Positions 1 to 9,181 of a stretch of 64,000 bases of DNA are shown here, piece after piece. Each line of letters starts with the position of its first letter. Within the stretch, counting starts at the first letter, position 1. Position numbers and translations under genes: made by a program. Under the pieces are notes generated by a model. The model was not told where the DNA came from, ran no database searches, and worked only from the letters and a program-made list of their open reading frames with translations. Source of the DNA: Planctomycetota bacterium (lineage in GTDB: Bacteria > Planctomycetota > Phycisphaerae > UBA1845 > UTPLA1). The DNA lies in contig JACRIM010000023.1 in assembly GCA_016235815.1 (NCBI GenBank), positions 62,001-126,000 of the forward strand. Direction: 5' to 3'.

Positions 1-3
1 CTC

Positions 4-9
4 TATAAT
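4..9 (+). promoter_or_regulatory. -10-like element upstream of ftsH
   Basis: A TATAAT hexamer lies about 97 bases before the ftsH start. Its -35 partner would fall outside the window, so only half the promoter can be seen. It would give an ftsH leader of about 90 nt. Confidence 0.35.
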
Positions 10-105
10 CCGATGATGAAGGCGGCAGGCCGGACCTCGGCGTCGCCTCTTTGAACTCAGAACGGCGATGACCAGTACAAACGCCGGAAAGACCCAAGGT
101 AGTCA

Positions 106-2175
106 ATGGTAGATCAAGGTTTCGAGCCGGATGATCAGCAATCAGGGCGACCGCGCAAGCCGCAGGGCGGCAAAGGCGGGCCTACGCCACCACCGCGCAT
201 GAAGATGTCGCGCGGCGTCATGAGTTGGGTGGGCTTCGTGCTCATCGCACTGATGATCGCCCTGGTCGTATCGCAAGGCTACCAACCCGCTGAACCCCTT
301 TCGATTGATGCCTTCTGGAAAAACCTGGCGGCCGATCAATTCTCCGAAGTCGTCATCCTCGATGATGCCATCGCCGGCAAATATCGCGAAACAGCACAGG
401 GCCGCCCGCACGGGCCGCGCGCGACCAACACCTTCAAAGTGAACTATCGCGCCGACCGCGTAACGGAACTCGAGGAAAAGATTCGCAAGACCTCCCCTTC
501 CACAAAAGTGAACTATGAACAGAGCAGCGCACCCTATATCAACATGCTGCTCTCGATCATCCCGTGGATTCTGATTTTCGGATTCATCTGGTTCTTTGTC
601 TTCCGGCAGCTTCGCTCCTCAGCGGGCGGCGCGGGCATGCTCGGCAACTTCGGCCGCAGCCGTCACCGCGTCAGCAATAAGGAACTCGTCAGCATCACCT
701 TCAAGGATGTGGCCGGCGTCGAAGAAGCGAAGGAAGAAGTCACCGAGATCATCGAGTTCCTCAAGAACCCCAAAAAGTTCCAGCGCCTCGGCGGGCGCAT
801 CCCGCGCGGCGTGCTCCTCGTGGGTGAGCCGGGCTGCGGCAAAACGCTCCTCGCCAAGGCCATCGCCGGCGAGGCCGATGTGCCCTTCTTCAGCATCAGC
901 GGTGCCGACTTCGTAGAAATGTTCGTCGGCGTCGGCGCCAGCCGTGTGCGCGACCTCTTCAAGAGCGCCAAAGAGAACTCCCCCTGCATCATCTTCCTCG
1001 ATGAAATCGATGCCGTCGGCCGCAAGCGCGGCGCAGCCTACAACGGCGGCGGCCACGACGAACGCGAACAGACGCTCAACGCCATTCTCGTCGAGATGGA
1101 CGGCTTCGACACGTCGGACCAGGTCATCGTCATCGCCGCGACCAACCGCGACGACATCCTCGACCCCGCTCTCACGCGGCCCGGCCGATTCGACCGGCGC
1201 GTATTCGTCCCGTTGCCCGATGTAAAGGGCCGACTCGAAATCCTCAAAGTGCATGCCCGCAAGATCAAGCTTTCACCAAGCGTCGACCTCATGCGAGTGG
1301 CCCGCGCCACGCCCATGTTCAGCGGTGCAGAGTTGGCCGCCGTCATCAACGAAGCCGCCATTCTCGCAACCATGCAGAACAAGGACATGGTCGAATTGGA
1401 GGATCTGGAGGAAGGCCGCGATAAGGTGCGCTACGGCCGCTCCAACAAGAGCCGCCAGATCGAAGAGCGCGAGCGCGTAAACACCGCCTATCACGAGGCC
1501 GGCCACGCCGTCTTGCAGATGATGTTGCAGCCCGACTGCGACCCGCTGCACAAAGTCACGATCATCCCGCGCGGCCGTGCCATGGGATCGACCATGTCCC
1601 TGCCGGATAAGGATCGCTACGGCTTCGGCTCGAAGTGGCTCTTCGCCACCATGCGCGTCCTCTGCGGCGGACGAATCGCCGAGATGCGCCCCAGCGGCGA
1701 AGTCAGCAGCGGAGCGGCCATGGACATCGAACAGATGACCCGAATGGCCCGGACGATGGTCGTCGAGTGGGGCATGAGCGACAAGCTCGGTTTCGTGCGC
1801 TATTCACCCGATACCGGCCGCGAGTCTTTCTTCCCTGAGAAGTCCTACTCCGACGAAACGGCGAAGGTCATCGACGACGAGATCAAACGCTTCGCCGACG
1901 AGGCCTATCGTGATGCCGAGCGCATGTTGAACGAAAGCTGGCCAAAGGTTCAGGCCGTCGCCGAAGCGCTGCTCAAGTACGAGACGCTTGACGGCGACGA
2001 AGTGCGCCGACTCTGCCTCGGGGAAGTGCTCGACAAGCCAAGCCTGTCGGGGCTTCTCGCGGACCAGGGTGTGCCCCCCAAGCCGCCGGTCGCACGACCG
2101 GTGTCGCAACGTCCGAACACGGACATTCCGGGCGGCCTGTCAGGCGGATCCATGCCGCAGCCGGGAATTGGCTAA
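106..2175 (+). CDS. ftsH: ATP-dependent zinc metalloprotease FtsH
   Basis: Membrane-anchored AAA+ protease that degrades misfolded or regulatory membrane and cytosolic proteins. A first membrane segment lies at about residues 39-57, a short periplasmic domain follows, and a second segment at about 145-166. The AAA module has Walker A GEPGCGKT (240-247), pore loop FVGVGAS (273-279), Walker B IIFLDE (295-300) and a second region of homology with arginine fingers near 359-364. The protease has zinc motif HEAGH (463-467) and a third ligand at D540 within [10 protein letters not shown]. At 689 residues it is slightly longer than the usual 610-650 because of a Gly/Pro-rich N-terminal tail and a Pro-rich C-terminal tail. 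AAGG lies just before the ATG. A GNAT gene follows 18 nt downstream and is probably co-transcribed. Confidence 0.97.
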   Translation: MVDQGFEPDDQQSGRPRKPQGGKGGPTPPPRMKMSRGVMSWVGFVLIALMIALVVSQGYQPAEPLSIDAFWKNLAADQFSEVVILDDAIAGKYRETAQGRPHGPRATNTFKVNYRADRVTELEEKIRKTSPSTKVNYEQSSAPYINMLLSIIPWILIFGFIWFFVFRQLRSSAGGAGMLGNFGRSRHRVSNKELVSITFKDVAGVEEAKEEVTEIIEFLKNPKKFQRLGGRIPRGVLLVGEPGCGKTLLAKAIAGEADVPFFSISGADFVEMFVGVGASRVRDLFKSAKENSPCIIFLDEIDAVGRKRGAAYNGGGHDEREQTLNAILVEMDGFDTSDQVIVIAATNRDDILDPALTRPGRFDRRVFVPLPDVKGRLEILKVHARKIKLSPSVDLMRVARATPMFSGAELAAVINEAAILATMQNKDMVELEDLEEGRDKVRYGRSNKSRQIEERERVNTAYHEAGHAVLQMMLQPDCDPLHKVTIIPRGRAMGSTMSLPDKDRYGFGSKWLFATMRVLCGGRIAEMRPSGEVSSGAAMDIEQMTRMARTMVVEWGMSDKLGFVRYSPDTGRESFFPEKSYSDETAKVIDDEIKRFADEAYRDAERMLNESWPKVQAVAEALLKYETLDGDEVRRLCLGEVLDKPSLSGLLADQGVPPKPPVARPVSQRPNTDIPGGLSGGSMPQPGIG

Positions 2176-2193
2176 GGGTAACGGGGTAGACTC

Positions 2194-2646
2194 ATGGCCA
2201 ATGCAGAGGTGGTCGTTGTCGGTCCAGGCGAATTACCGCTTATCACCGAACTCTATAACGAGATGTTTCGCCCCGCGCGAGACGTCGAGTTTTTCCGCCG
2301 CCGATTCCTCGGGCGCTACAACGGTCTTATTCTCGTAGCCAACGTCGACCGACGCCCCGTTGGTTTTTCCTTGGGGTTCGAGCTGAAGCCTTCGGTCTTC
2401 TTTGCCTGGCTGACGGGCATCCATCCCGATTTCCGCCGCACCGGCGTCGGCTCGCAGTTGCACGAGGCCCAGGCGCAGTGGGCCATCGAGCACGGCTACC
2501 AATACCTCCGCATGGAATGCCACAACGGCCACCGGGCGATCCTGCACATGGCGATCCAGACGGGCTTCAACATCGTCGGCGTGCGCTGGGATCCGGATCG
2601 ATCCGAAAACCTGATCATCTTCGAGAAGGCACTGGTGGCGGATTAG
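2194..2646 (+). CDS. GNAT family N-acetyltransferase
   Basis: Predicted cytoplasmic acetyl-CoA-dependent N-acetyltransferase of 150 residues, the normal length of a single GNAT domain. The acetyl-CoA pyrophosphate-binding motif A is visible as HPDFRRTGVGSQLHE (about residues 72-86), preceded by the usual beta-4 strand. The C-terminal part (MAIQTGFNIVG) resembles the beta-6/beta-7 region. The substrate cannot be read from the sequence. It starts 18 nt after ftsH with GGGG upstream of the ATG, so it is likely in the ftsH transcript. Confidence 0.85.
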   Translation: MANAEVVVVGPGELPLITELYNEMFRPARDVEFFRRRFLGRYNGLILVANVDRRPVGFSLGFELKPSVFFAWLTGIHPDFRRTGVGSQLHEAQAQWAIEHGYQYLRMECHNGHRAILHMAIQTGFNIVGVRWDPDRSENLIIFEKALVAD

Positions 2647-2752
2647 AAGCGCCAAACAATACGTCTTTAAGCACGAAATCGTACATGCTGGTACCCGCCC
2701 CAAACTATTCTGTTCTTACCTGCTCCACGCTCGCATATTCACAAATGTCCAT

Positions 2753-2758
2753 TAGAAT
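2753..2758 (+). promoter_or_regulatory. -10-like element abutting the AAA ATPase start
   Basis: TAGAAT lies 6 nt before the GTG start at 2765, and no Shine-Dalgarno sequence is visible. This spacing would place transcription initiation at or beside the start codon, giving a leaderless mRNA. No convincing -35 was found. Confidence 0.4.
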
Positions 2759-2764
2759 GACCTC

Positions 2765-3925
2765 GTGAAGGCAAGCCAAGCACAGGTACTACGAATCACA
2801 TCCGTAAAAGTACGGAACTGGAAGAACTTCACGAATTTCTCTGCGCCACTTCAACGTCGAGTATTCTTGGTTGGCCCTAACGCATCAGGAAAGTCGAATC
2901 TACTCGATGTCTTTCGATTTCTAAGGGACATCGTAGCTGTAGGGGGTGGATTTCAAGATGCAGTGCAGAGGCGAGGCGGTGTGTCCGCCATCCGTTCCCT
3001 CGCCGCAAGACAAAACACGTCAATCGACCTCACTGTGACTCTTGGAACCGATGAATCGCCTGATACTTGGACCTACTCCCTGGTATTTCAAGGCAATTCT
3101 CGCGAGGTATTCATCGAGAAGGAGCGCGTGCTTCATCATGGCAGGGCGCAGCTCGATCGACCAGACGAAGAAGACACGAGCGATCGTGCCCGATTGACCC
3201 AAACGCACTTGGAACAAGTAAACGTAAACAGGTCATTTCGAGAGATAGCAACTTTTCTCAAGACTATCGACTACTTACATCTCGTCCCCCAATTGGTGCG
3301 CGAACCTGATCGCTCAGCAGGTAAGAAAGGAGATCCCTATGGTGGCGATTTTATTGAGCGAGTCGCCACAACAACTAAGCGAACGCAAGAAAGCAGACTC
3401 AGGAGTCTCGCGAAGGCTCTCCAGTTTGCCATCCCCCAACTAAAAGACCTTGAACTTTGGAAAGATGACGCTGGTCGCCCCCACCTCCGTGGAAAATACA
3501 CTCATTGGAGACCGCAGGGCGCATGGCAAACTGAGGACCAGTTTTCGGATGGATCGCTTCGCCTACTTGGCGTCCTTTGGTCCCTGATGGACGGAGACGG
3601 CCCACTCTTACTGGAAGAGCCGGAACTATCTCTTCATCCCGAGGTGATCCGGATTATTCCTCAGCTACTTGCCAGATTGCAGCGACGCGTTTCCCGTCAA
3701 GTCATAGTTAGTACACATTCTCCCGAATTGCTTTCGGACTCAGGAATCGGATTAGATGAAGTTCTACTCCTAGTCCCGGAAGGCGAAGGAACTGTTGTAA
3801 GGGTTGCCAGTGAGATTAAAGAAGTAAGCAACCTGTTGAAAGGAGGATTGACGATCGCCGAAGCGGTCCTTCCACACACAAAGCCTCGGAATATTGAGCA
3901 ACTAATGTTGTTCGATGCCGATTGA
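2765..3925 (+). CDS. AAA family ATPase (AAA_21/OLD-like), first gene of a pair with DUF4276
   Basis: An SMC/ABC-type ATPase of 386 residues. It opens with the typical 'VRNWKNF' strand followed by Walker A GPNASGKS (37-44). The signature-like helix starts at SDGSLRLL (261-268), Walker B is LLLEEPE (281-287), and the H-loop is STHSPE (316-321). This architecture is shared by ATPases of OLD, RloA and PARIS AriA type, which work with a nuclease or effector partner. The next gene, a DUF4276/TOPRIM-like protein, overlaps it by 11 nt, so the two are translationally coupled. The pair is visibly richer in A+T and rare codons than ftsH and hutI, which suggests acquisition. The GTG start is chosen because it follows the -10-like box and begins the domain. 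A defence role is inference. Confidence 0.85.
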   Translation: MKASQAQVLRITSVKVRNWKNFTNFSAPLQRRVFLVGPNASGKSNLLDVFRFLRDIVAVGGGFQDAVQRRGGVSAIRSLAARQNTSIDLTVTLGTDESPDTWTYSLVFQGNSREVFIEKERVLHHGRAQLDRPDEEDTSDRARLTQTHLEQVNVNRSFREIATFLKTIDYLHLVPQLVREPDRSAGKKGDPYGGDFIERVATTTKRTQESRLRSLAKALQFAIPQLKDLELWKDDAGRPHLRGKYTHWRPQGAWQTEDQFSDGSLRLLGVLWSLMDGDGPLLLEEPELSLHPEVIRIIPQLLARLQRRVSRQVIVSTHSPELLSDSGIGLDEVLLLVPEGEGTVVRVASEIKEVSNLLKGGLTIAEAVLPHTKPRNIEQLMLFDAD

Positions 3926-4562
3926 AGGTCATACAGAGTTGTTACCCCCTAAGCCAACCATAAATGCAGCTGTTGAAGGTATGGTCGATGGCGCTGTTGC
4001 ATCGCGCCTGATCGCGGACGCTGGAGCTATTCCAGGTTCCATTCATGGCCAGAAGGGGAAACCGCATCTACTTGGGAAGCTTGATGCATATACAAACGCC
4101 GCCATATTCGCTCCTTGGCTTATCCTCGTCGACATGGATCGGCAATTCCCTTGCGCCCCATCAGCGAAAGCCTATTGGCTCGCCCGATCATCGCCGAAAT
4201 TGTGCTTCAGAATCGTGGTTCAAGAGATTGAGGCTTGGCTCTTAGCTGACAGAGTTGGGTTATCTAAATTTTTATGTGTCAAAACTACATCCATACCTGT
4301 CAACCCAGAATCAATTGCCGATCCCAAAGATGCTCTTGTAAACCTTGCTCGTACTTCGAGATCCAGACATATCCGTGTCGATATGGTCCCAAGGCCTCAA
4401 TCGGGACGGGTCGAAGGACCGGCCTATGCATCAAGACTAATCGAGTTCATCCGCGACAAATGGTCTCCAGCCGAAGCTGCGACTAAGTCGCCGAGTCTGA
4501 ACCGCGCTATCAAATGCCTCGAACGGCTTATACAGTCATTCACAATGCGAGGATCGTCTTGA
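3915..4562 (+). CDS. DUF4276 family protein (TOPRIM-like), partner of the upstream ATPase
   Basis: A 215-residue protein with the DUF4276 pattern: VEG (E21), a GKP...L.KL segment, the acidic pair in LILVDMDRQ (D73, D75), then FRIVVQEIEAWLLAD (E104, E106). An N-terminal conserved Glu followed by a DxD motif is what TOPRIM nucleases such as OLD and RNase M5 use for metal binding, so a nuclease is plausible but unproven. It overlaps the ATPase by 11 nt at its start, and its last 49 nt overlap the start of hutI in another frame. Base composition matches the ATPase rather than the neighbours. Confidence 0.75.
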   Translation: MPIEGHTELLPPKPTINAAVEGMVDGAVASRLIADAGAIPGSIHGQKGKPHLLGKLDAYTNAAIFAPWLILVDMDRQFPCAPSAKAYWLARSSPKLCFRIVVQEIEAWLLADRVGLSKFLCVKTTSIPVNPESIADPKDALVNLARTSRSRHIRVDMVPRPQSGRVEGPAYASRLIEFIRDKWSPAEAATKSPSLNRAIKCLERLIQSFTMRGSS

Positions 4563-5794
4563 GGTCGTATATTCCTACGATCAGTCAACTCATCGCCATC
4601 CCGCCCGGACCTGTCGCGGGTTCGCGCATGCGCTCGGTGCCGATCATTGAGGGCGCAGCGATCGTTGTAAACGATGGGAAGATTGAGTGGTTCGGAAAAG
4701 AAGCAGACGCTCCCAAGGGCCCGTTTGATACGACGATCGATGCCGCAGGCGCCTGCGTCACGCCGGGGCTGGTCGACTGCCACACTCACGTCGTTTTCGC
4801 GGGCGACCGAGCCGGTGAATTCGTGCAGCGGATCGGCGGCGCGACCTACGCCGAAATCATGCAGGCCGGCGGCGGCATTCGAAGCAGCGTCCGCGCCCTC
4901 CGCGTCGCGAGCGAAGACGACCTCGTCGCGCAATCGCTTCCGCGGCTCAATCGTATGATCGCCGGCGGCGCCACCACCATCGAAATCAAAAGCGGCTACG
5001 GACTGTCTCCGGCGGATGAACTCAAAACGCTGCGGGCCATTCGCCGACTCGCGGGAATGGTATCAGCCGACCTCGTGCCGACCTTTCTCGGTGCCCACAC
5101 CGTCCCGCCCGAATTCGACGGCCGACCCGACGACTACCTCGTCGCCATCACCGATCCGGCATTGCTCGATGCCATTCGCGACGAGCGCCTCGCCGAATTC
5201 GCCGACGTCTTCTGCGAGCGCGGCGCATTCACCGTCGATCAGTCGCGGCGCTTTCTCTCCGCCTGCAAGTCGTTCGGCATGACGCCCAAGGTCCACGCCG
5301 ACCAACTCACGCGAAGCGGTGCAACCGCCCTGGCCGTCGAACTCGGCGCCGCCTCGGCCGATCATCTCGAATTCGCAAACGATGCCGACATCGCCGCGCT
5401 AAAAGCATCGCGAACGATTCCCGTCCTGCTGCCCGGCTGCAACTTCTTCATCGGCGGCGCGCCAGCCCCCGCGCGAAAGATGCTCGACGCCGACCTGCCC
5501 GTAGCACTCGCCACCGACTGCAACCCCGGCTCCTGCATGATCGAATCGCTCGGCATGATCATGAGCATCGCCGCGACGATGTTGAAAATGACGCCGCTCG
5601 AATCGCTCGTGGCCTGCACCGCCAACGCCGCCGCCGCCCTGCGCCGCGAAAAACGCATCGGCGCAATCGCCGTCGACCACGACGCCGACCTGCTCATCCT
5701 CGACATCCCGCGGATCGAGCTTTGGCCCTACCACGTCGGCGTGAATCCGGTGCGGACAATCGTAAAAGGCGGTGTACCCGTCTTGACTAATTGA
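4514..5794 (+). CDS. hutI: Imidazolonepropionase HutI
   Basis: Third step of histidine degradation: hydrolysis of 4-imidazolone-5-propanoate to N-formimino-L-glutamate in the cytoplasm. It is an amidohydrolase-fold metalloenzyme. Metal-binding HTH is at residues 90-92 in GLVDCHTHVVFAGDR. EIKSGYGL (157-164) and GAHTVPPE (193-200) line the substrate site, HADQL has H261, ADHLE has H284, and ATDCNPGS has D335. The length (426) is a little above the family norm. The start at 4514 keeps the usual N-terminal 'NARIV' strand but lies inside the DUF4276 gene. ATG at 4628 is a later, less likely start. FtcD, which uses the product, is encoded at 9182; hutH and hutU are not in the window. Confidence 0.95.
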   Translation: MPRTAYTVIHNARIVLRSYIPTISQLIAIPPGPVAGSRMRSVPIIEGAAIVVNDGKIEWFGKEADAPKGPFDTTIDAAGACVTPGLVDCHTHVVFAGDRAGEFVQRIGGATYAEIMQAGGGIRSSVRALRVASEDDLVAQSLPRLNRMIAGGATTIEIKSGYGLSPADELKTLRAIRRLAGMVSADLVPTFLGAHTVPPEFDGRPDDYLVAITDPALLDAIRDERLAEFADVFCERGAFTVDQSRRFLSACKSFGMTPKVHADQLTRSGATALAVELGAASADHLEFANDADIAALKASRTIPVLLPGCNFFIGGAPAPARKMLDADLPVALATDCNPGSCMIESLGMIMSIAATMLKMTPLESLVACTANAAAALRREKRIGAIAVDHDADLLILDIPRIELWPYHVGVNPVRTIVKGGVPVLTN

Positions 5795-5853
5795 CCATAC
5801 GTCTTCGTATTGAATTCTGTGCGCCACGTTGTGCGATGTCGTACGACTTACGA

Positions 5854-6576
5854 CTAAAGCGCTTCCAGGGCATTCCTGTGTGGCAGGATATCCATCAGAA
5901 ATCGATCTGCCGGGCTTCCATGCGTGATAAGTATGGGATCGCTAAGACTGCCATCGCTATACGCATCGACATATTTATTGGTGTCCGCCGCCGTAAGTTC
6001 TTTATGATAGCTGGGGTCATGCCAGTTAATAACGTAGCCGCTCGATCCTTCAATAAAGAAGAAACGATGCACCGTTCGCGGCACTTCATCCTCTGTGATC
6101 TGCATGACGATTTTGCTGCCGCTTGCACCGGCTGACACCCAACACGTCTGAACCTGCGGGCCGGTTCCCGTCAGATAAACCCATCCGCACTCGATTTGAA
6201 CCACCTGCATGGAGGCGGTCGATGAAACATTTCCGTTCGCAATTTCCACCTTTGCCGGATCACCAACCACTCCCGGAATCGGCCCAAACAAGATGCGATA
6301 GGTGTGGGACGGGTCGCCAAACGCTTGAAGCACCATGTACTCGAGCGTAGAAAACTTGGTGCCTCGACCATACGGCTTGGATTCGTTGGATCCATTGATA
6401 AGGACTCTATCCAGTCGCATCTTGCCGTTTGGCGCTCCGTTCGAACCCTCTCTGCCCAGATAGCCAAAGGTTCGGATCTGCGATGGTCCTTTGGTTCCAT
6501 TCATTCCGTTGTTTTCACTGCATCCAGTCGACAACATTGTCCCGACGATGGTCATGCCAAGCATTAGATTTCGCAT
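5854..6576 (-). CDS. Predicted lipoprotein, function unknown
   Basis: A 240-residue protein with a lipoprotein signal peptide: a hydrophobic stretch ending in LSTGC (cysteine at about residue 19). The rest has no family that I recognise; it is mostly beta-rich with a few cysteines. A strong AAGGAGA ribosome binding site lies about 8 nt before the ATG. It follows the CHASE2 kinase gene by 30 nt on the same strand, so the two are likely one transcript, and it may act at the envelope with that sensor kinase (inference). Confidence 0.7.
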   Translation of the reverse strand: MRNLMLGMTIVGTMLSTGCSENNGMNGTKGPSQIRTFGYLGREGSNGAPNGKMRLDRVLINGSNESKPYGRGTKFSTLEYMVLQAFGDPSHTYRILFGPIPGVVGDPAKVEIANGNVSSTASMQVVQIECGWVYLTGTGPQVQTCWVSAGASGSKIVMQITEDEVPRTVHRFFFIEGSSGYVINWHDPSYHKELTAADTNKYVDAYSDGSLSDPILITHGSPADRFLMDILPHRNALEAL

Positions 6577-6606
6577 TGGTGAGTCTCCTTCAAATCAAAT
6601 GGACCG

Positions 6607-8928
6607 CTACCGAACCGCGCCTCGGGGGCGTGTAACTCGGGAAACAAACACTGTCAATATCGCGCTGATAATCATGCCCAGGACCGGCACCAGCGGATTC
6701 CAAATCATGTGAAATCGAGCGGCCACCAGGATGCAAGAAGAAGCCGCCGCCGCCGTCAATCCGCATACCATGAGCCACCCCCAACGAGGCGCGGAGAGCA
6801 TGCAAACCATGCCGAGTAATGAGAAAAGTCCCGAGTCGAGAAAGCGATTGAATGTCAACGGCTGGACCAAGGATGCCTGAATTGCAGTTTCGTTCATCAG
6901 TTCTTCAATGACGGCTGCCTGTGCAAAGCTGCCGGAAATAATGCGATCCGGTGCGACCCGGTGGTCGTCAGCGCCTTTCCGGGCATCCGCCATGATCACA
7001 ATCTTACCGGTCAGGAAGTCGTTCGTAGCCGTAGTGTCGATGTCATAAAGCCGGGAATACGCAAGGGTGGATTGCTGAACGACCGAGTCTGAGCGCAATT
7101 GAAAGCAGTGAATCCCAATTCGATCCTCCGGGTGAATGCCAGGCGTCGATAGCAGGTCCTGCTCGCCGGAATTCGCCACACGAAGCCCTGCCAGTCGGAT
7201 TCGATCTTTCTGATTCAGCCACGATTTCATTTCCGGCATCTTCGGATCACGCTTGTAATAAAGGATGGTGACCGATCGTGTCAGGGCGTCCAGCAAGTAG
7301 GACGGTTCCCAGTTGGGTTGTCTGGCCGCGGCGACGGCCGACAAGGCCAGGGAAGGGAGCGCGTCGCGACCGCCGGACTGCATTACAAGTTGTACCTGCG
7401 GAGGCGAGGAATCAAACCCCGCAAAGATGGTCCCCCACCTCACCAAGTGTGCAAAACGCGATCCAAGGCGCGGAACCTGTCCGCCAGACCACCATCCATC
7501 CACGGCGCAGATAACAGGGATGTTGGCCTCACGAAGCGCGCCAAATCCCTCTGCCAGATCATTATCAAAGGGGCTGTCTCCAATGAATTTGATATCCCAT
7601 ACAACGACGAGCGGTCGCATTGCGGCAAGACGCTTCATCGTATGCCCATGCAATCGCCGCAGGCTTTGAGGGACCTTCGTCGAGACTCCCAGCAAACCCG
7701 CCGACGACGCGAGTGATTCGACATCAGTGGCGTCGGTCAATGCTACGATGGATACGTTTCTCAATTTGGCCGGCGTCGGCGGTGCCCCTGCGTTCGCCGT
7801 AATCCACTTCTCGATCCAGCGATTTGTTTCCAACCGACGATCCAAAACCGGATCAATCAGAATGAGCATTAAGAGCACCACCAACACCGTCACAGCAAGA
7901 TGGGCGGTAATCGTATGCCGTCGCGCCGCGCGCTCCACCTGCTTTCGCGCGATATACAGCGTGCTGTCCGCCTTGGCATGAATGGCCTCGCCACGAAGAT
8001 AGCGGCGCAGGTCCTCGGCAAGTTCCACAGCCGAGACATAGCGCCGCTCGGTCTCCTTGGCGAGGCACTTCAGAATGATCGTCTCAAGATCGCCGCGGAT
8101 TTCCTTGCGTACCGCGGAGGGGCGCAGCGGCGGATCATGGATGATGGCCTGGAGCAGAAGAAAGTCAGGCTTGTCCGTGGGAAAAGGAAGCGCGCCGGTC
8201 AGCGCCTGAAATAAAATCACCCCGATGGCATGGATGTCCGTGCATTCCGCCGTATTGGGGTGATCGCCGCGCGCCTGTTCCGGCGCCATGTAGGCCAGTG
8301 TTCCCATGATCTGGCGGCTCGTCGAAATCGCCTCCGCCGGATTCGGGTCGAGGCTGCGCGCCAGTCCAAAATCGAGAATTCGCGGGTGACCCCCGCGATC
8401 GACGAGTATGTTTCCGGGTTTCAGATCACGGTGAATCACCCCCGCACAATGCGCAGCATCCAGACCATCACACACCTCGGCCGCAAGCGCCACAATCTCA
8501 CGCGTCGTCAGCCCTCGGGTCTGAATGTGGGTGATCAGCGGGAGGCCATCCACATACTCCATCACGAAGAACGGCCGACCGTCGCTTGTTCTCCCCGGGT
8601 GAAAAACGGAAACCACATTTGTATGCCGAAGACGGGCCACCGATTCGATTTCGCGTTGAAACCTCGCCAGGCCGATCGTGCTGGCCAGCGCGTCACCAAG
8701 CGGAACCTTGATGGCGACATCGCGCAGCGTTCCATGCTGGCGCGCAAGATAGACGACGCCCTGTCCGCCGCGATTGAGTTCCGAGAGAACGTCATATCCG
8801 GGAAACGTTCCAGGAGCCGGAAGTGTGGAATCCGGAAACGTGCTGACGCCGCTGCTTCCGGCGTGCGTGCGCGTCGGCTGCGCATCCGACGAATGCGAAG
8901 CATCGTGATTCGGAATGTCGGACACCAC
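6607..8928 (-). CDS. Ser/Thr protein kinase with CHASE2 sensor domain
   Basis: A 773-residue membrane sensor kinase. The N-terminal Hanks-type kinase domain covers about residues 45-312: glycine loop NRGGQGVVY (52-60), ATP lysine K74, catalytic HRDLKPGN (166-173), DFG (187-189) and APEQ (215-218). A transmembrane helix follows at about 340-358. The next ~320 residues match CHASE2, an extracytoplasmic sensor domain, including VVWDIKFIGDSPFDNDL, and the C-terminal ~75 residues form two or three membrane helices, as in other CHASE2 proteins. The first codon is GTG with GGGAG upstream; a second GTG follows immediately. The lipoprotein gene at 5854 lies directly downstream. Targets and signal are unknown. 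Confidence 0.9.
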   Translation of the reverse strand: MVSDIPNHDASHSSDAQPTRTHAGSSGVSTFPDSTLPAPGTFPGYDVLSELNRGGQGVVYLARQHGTLRDVAIKVPLGDALASTIGLARFQREIESVARLRHTNVVSVFHPGRTSDGRPFFVMEYVDGLPLITHIQTRGLTTREIVALAAEVCDGLDAAHCAGVIHRDLKPGNILVDRGGHPRILDFGLARSLDPNPAEAISTSRQIMGTLAYMAPEQARGDHPNTAECTDIHAIGVILFQALTGALPFPTDKPDFLLLQAIIHDPPLRPSAVRKEIRGDLETIILKCLAKETERRYVSAVELAEDLRRYLRGEAIHAKADSTLYIARKQVERAARRHTITAHLAVTVLVVLLMLILIDPVLDRRLETNRWIEKWITANAGAPPTPAKLRNVSIVALTDATDVESLASSAGLLGVSTKVPQSLRRLHGHTMKRLAAMRPLVVVWDIKFIGDSPFDNDLAEGFGALREANIPVICAVDGWWSGGQVPRLGSRFAHLVRWGTIFAGFDSSPPQVQLVMQSGGRDALPSLALSAVAAARQPNWEPSYLLDALTRSVTILYYKRDPKMPEMKSWLNQKDRIRLAGLRVANSGEQDLLSTPGIHPEDRIGIHCFQLRSDSVVQQSTLAYSRLYDIDTTATNDFLTGKIVIMADARKGADDHRVAPDRIISGSFAQAAVIEELMNETAIQASLVQPLTFNRFLDSGLFSLLGMVCMLSAPRWGWLMVCGLTAAAASSCILVAARFHMIWNPLVPVLGMIISAILTVFVSRVTRPRGAVR

Positions 8929-8984
8929 AAGTCTCCCGTAGAGGTTCCCCGGGAGCTTCGAGCCGTCGATCGCAATTGAAGCTG

Positions 8985-8999
8985 TGGACTCGGCGAGTC
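8985..8999. promoter_or_regulatory. Palindrome in the kinase/ftcD divergent intergenic region
   Basis: A perfect palindrome, GACTCGnCGAGTC, lies between the divergently transcribed kinase and ftcD genes. It could be an operator for either promoter. No regulator is encoded beside it and no clear -35/-10 pair was identified here. Confidence 0.3.
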
Positions 9000-9181
9000 A
9001 ATTCAATTCTCGCGCGCTTCATGGTAACATTCGGACGCGGTAGGTGCAATTTACAACGAGGAAACAACACACTGGTCATGAGTGCCGTTGCCAATGGCCG
9101 CGACCCGGAGTGCCTCTCGGCATCCTGATTTGTCGCTAACACCGCACACGCTCATCACTCGGAAAAGAACGCGAGATCCCA

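Noticed and set aside
5791-6135. Plus-strand ORF starting at the hutI stop
   Set aside because: Antisense to the lipoprotein gene, which has a strong ribosome binding site and a lipobox; the plus frame shows no domain.
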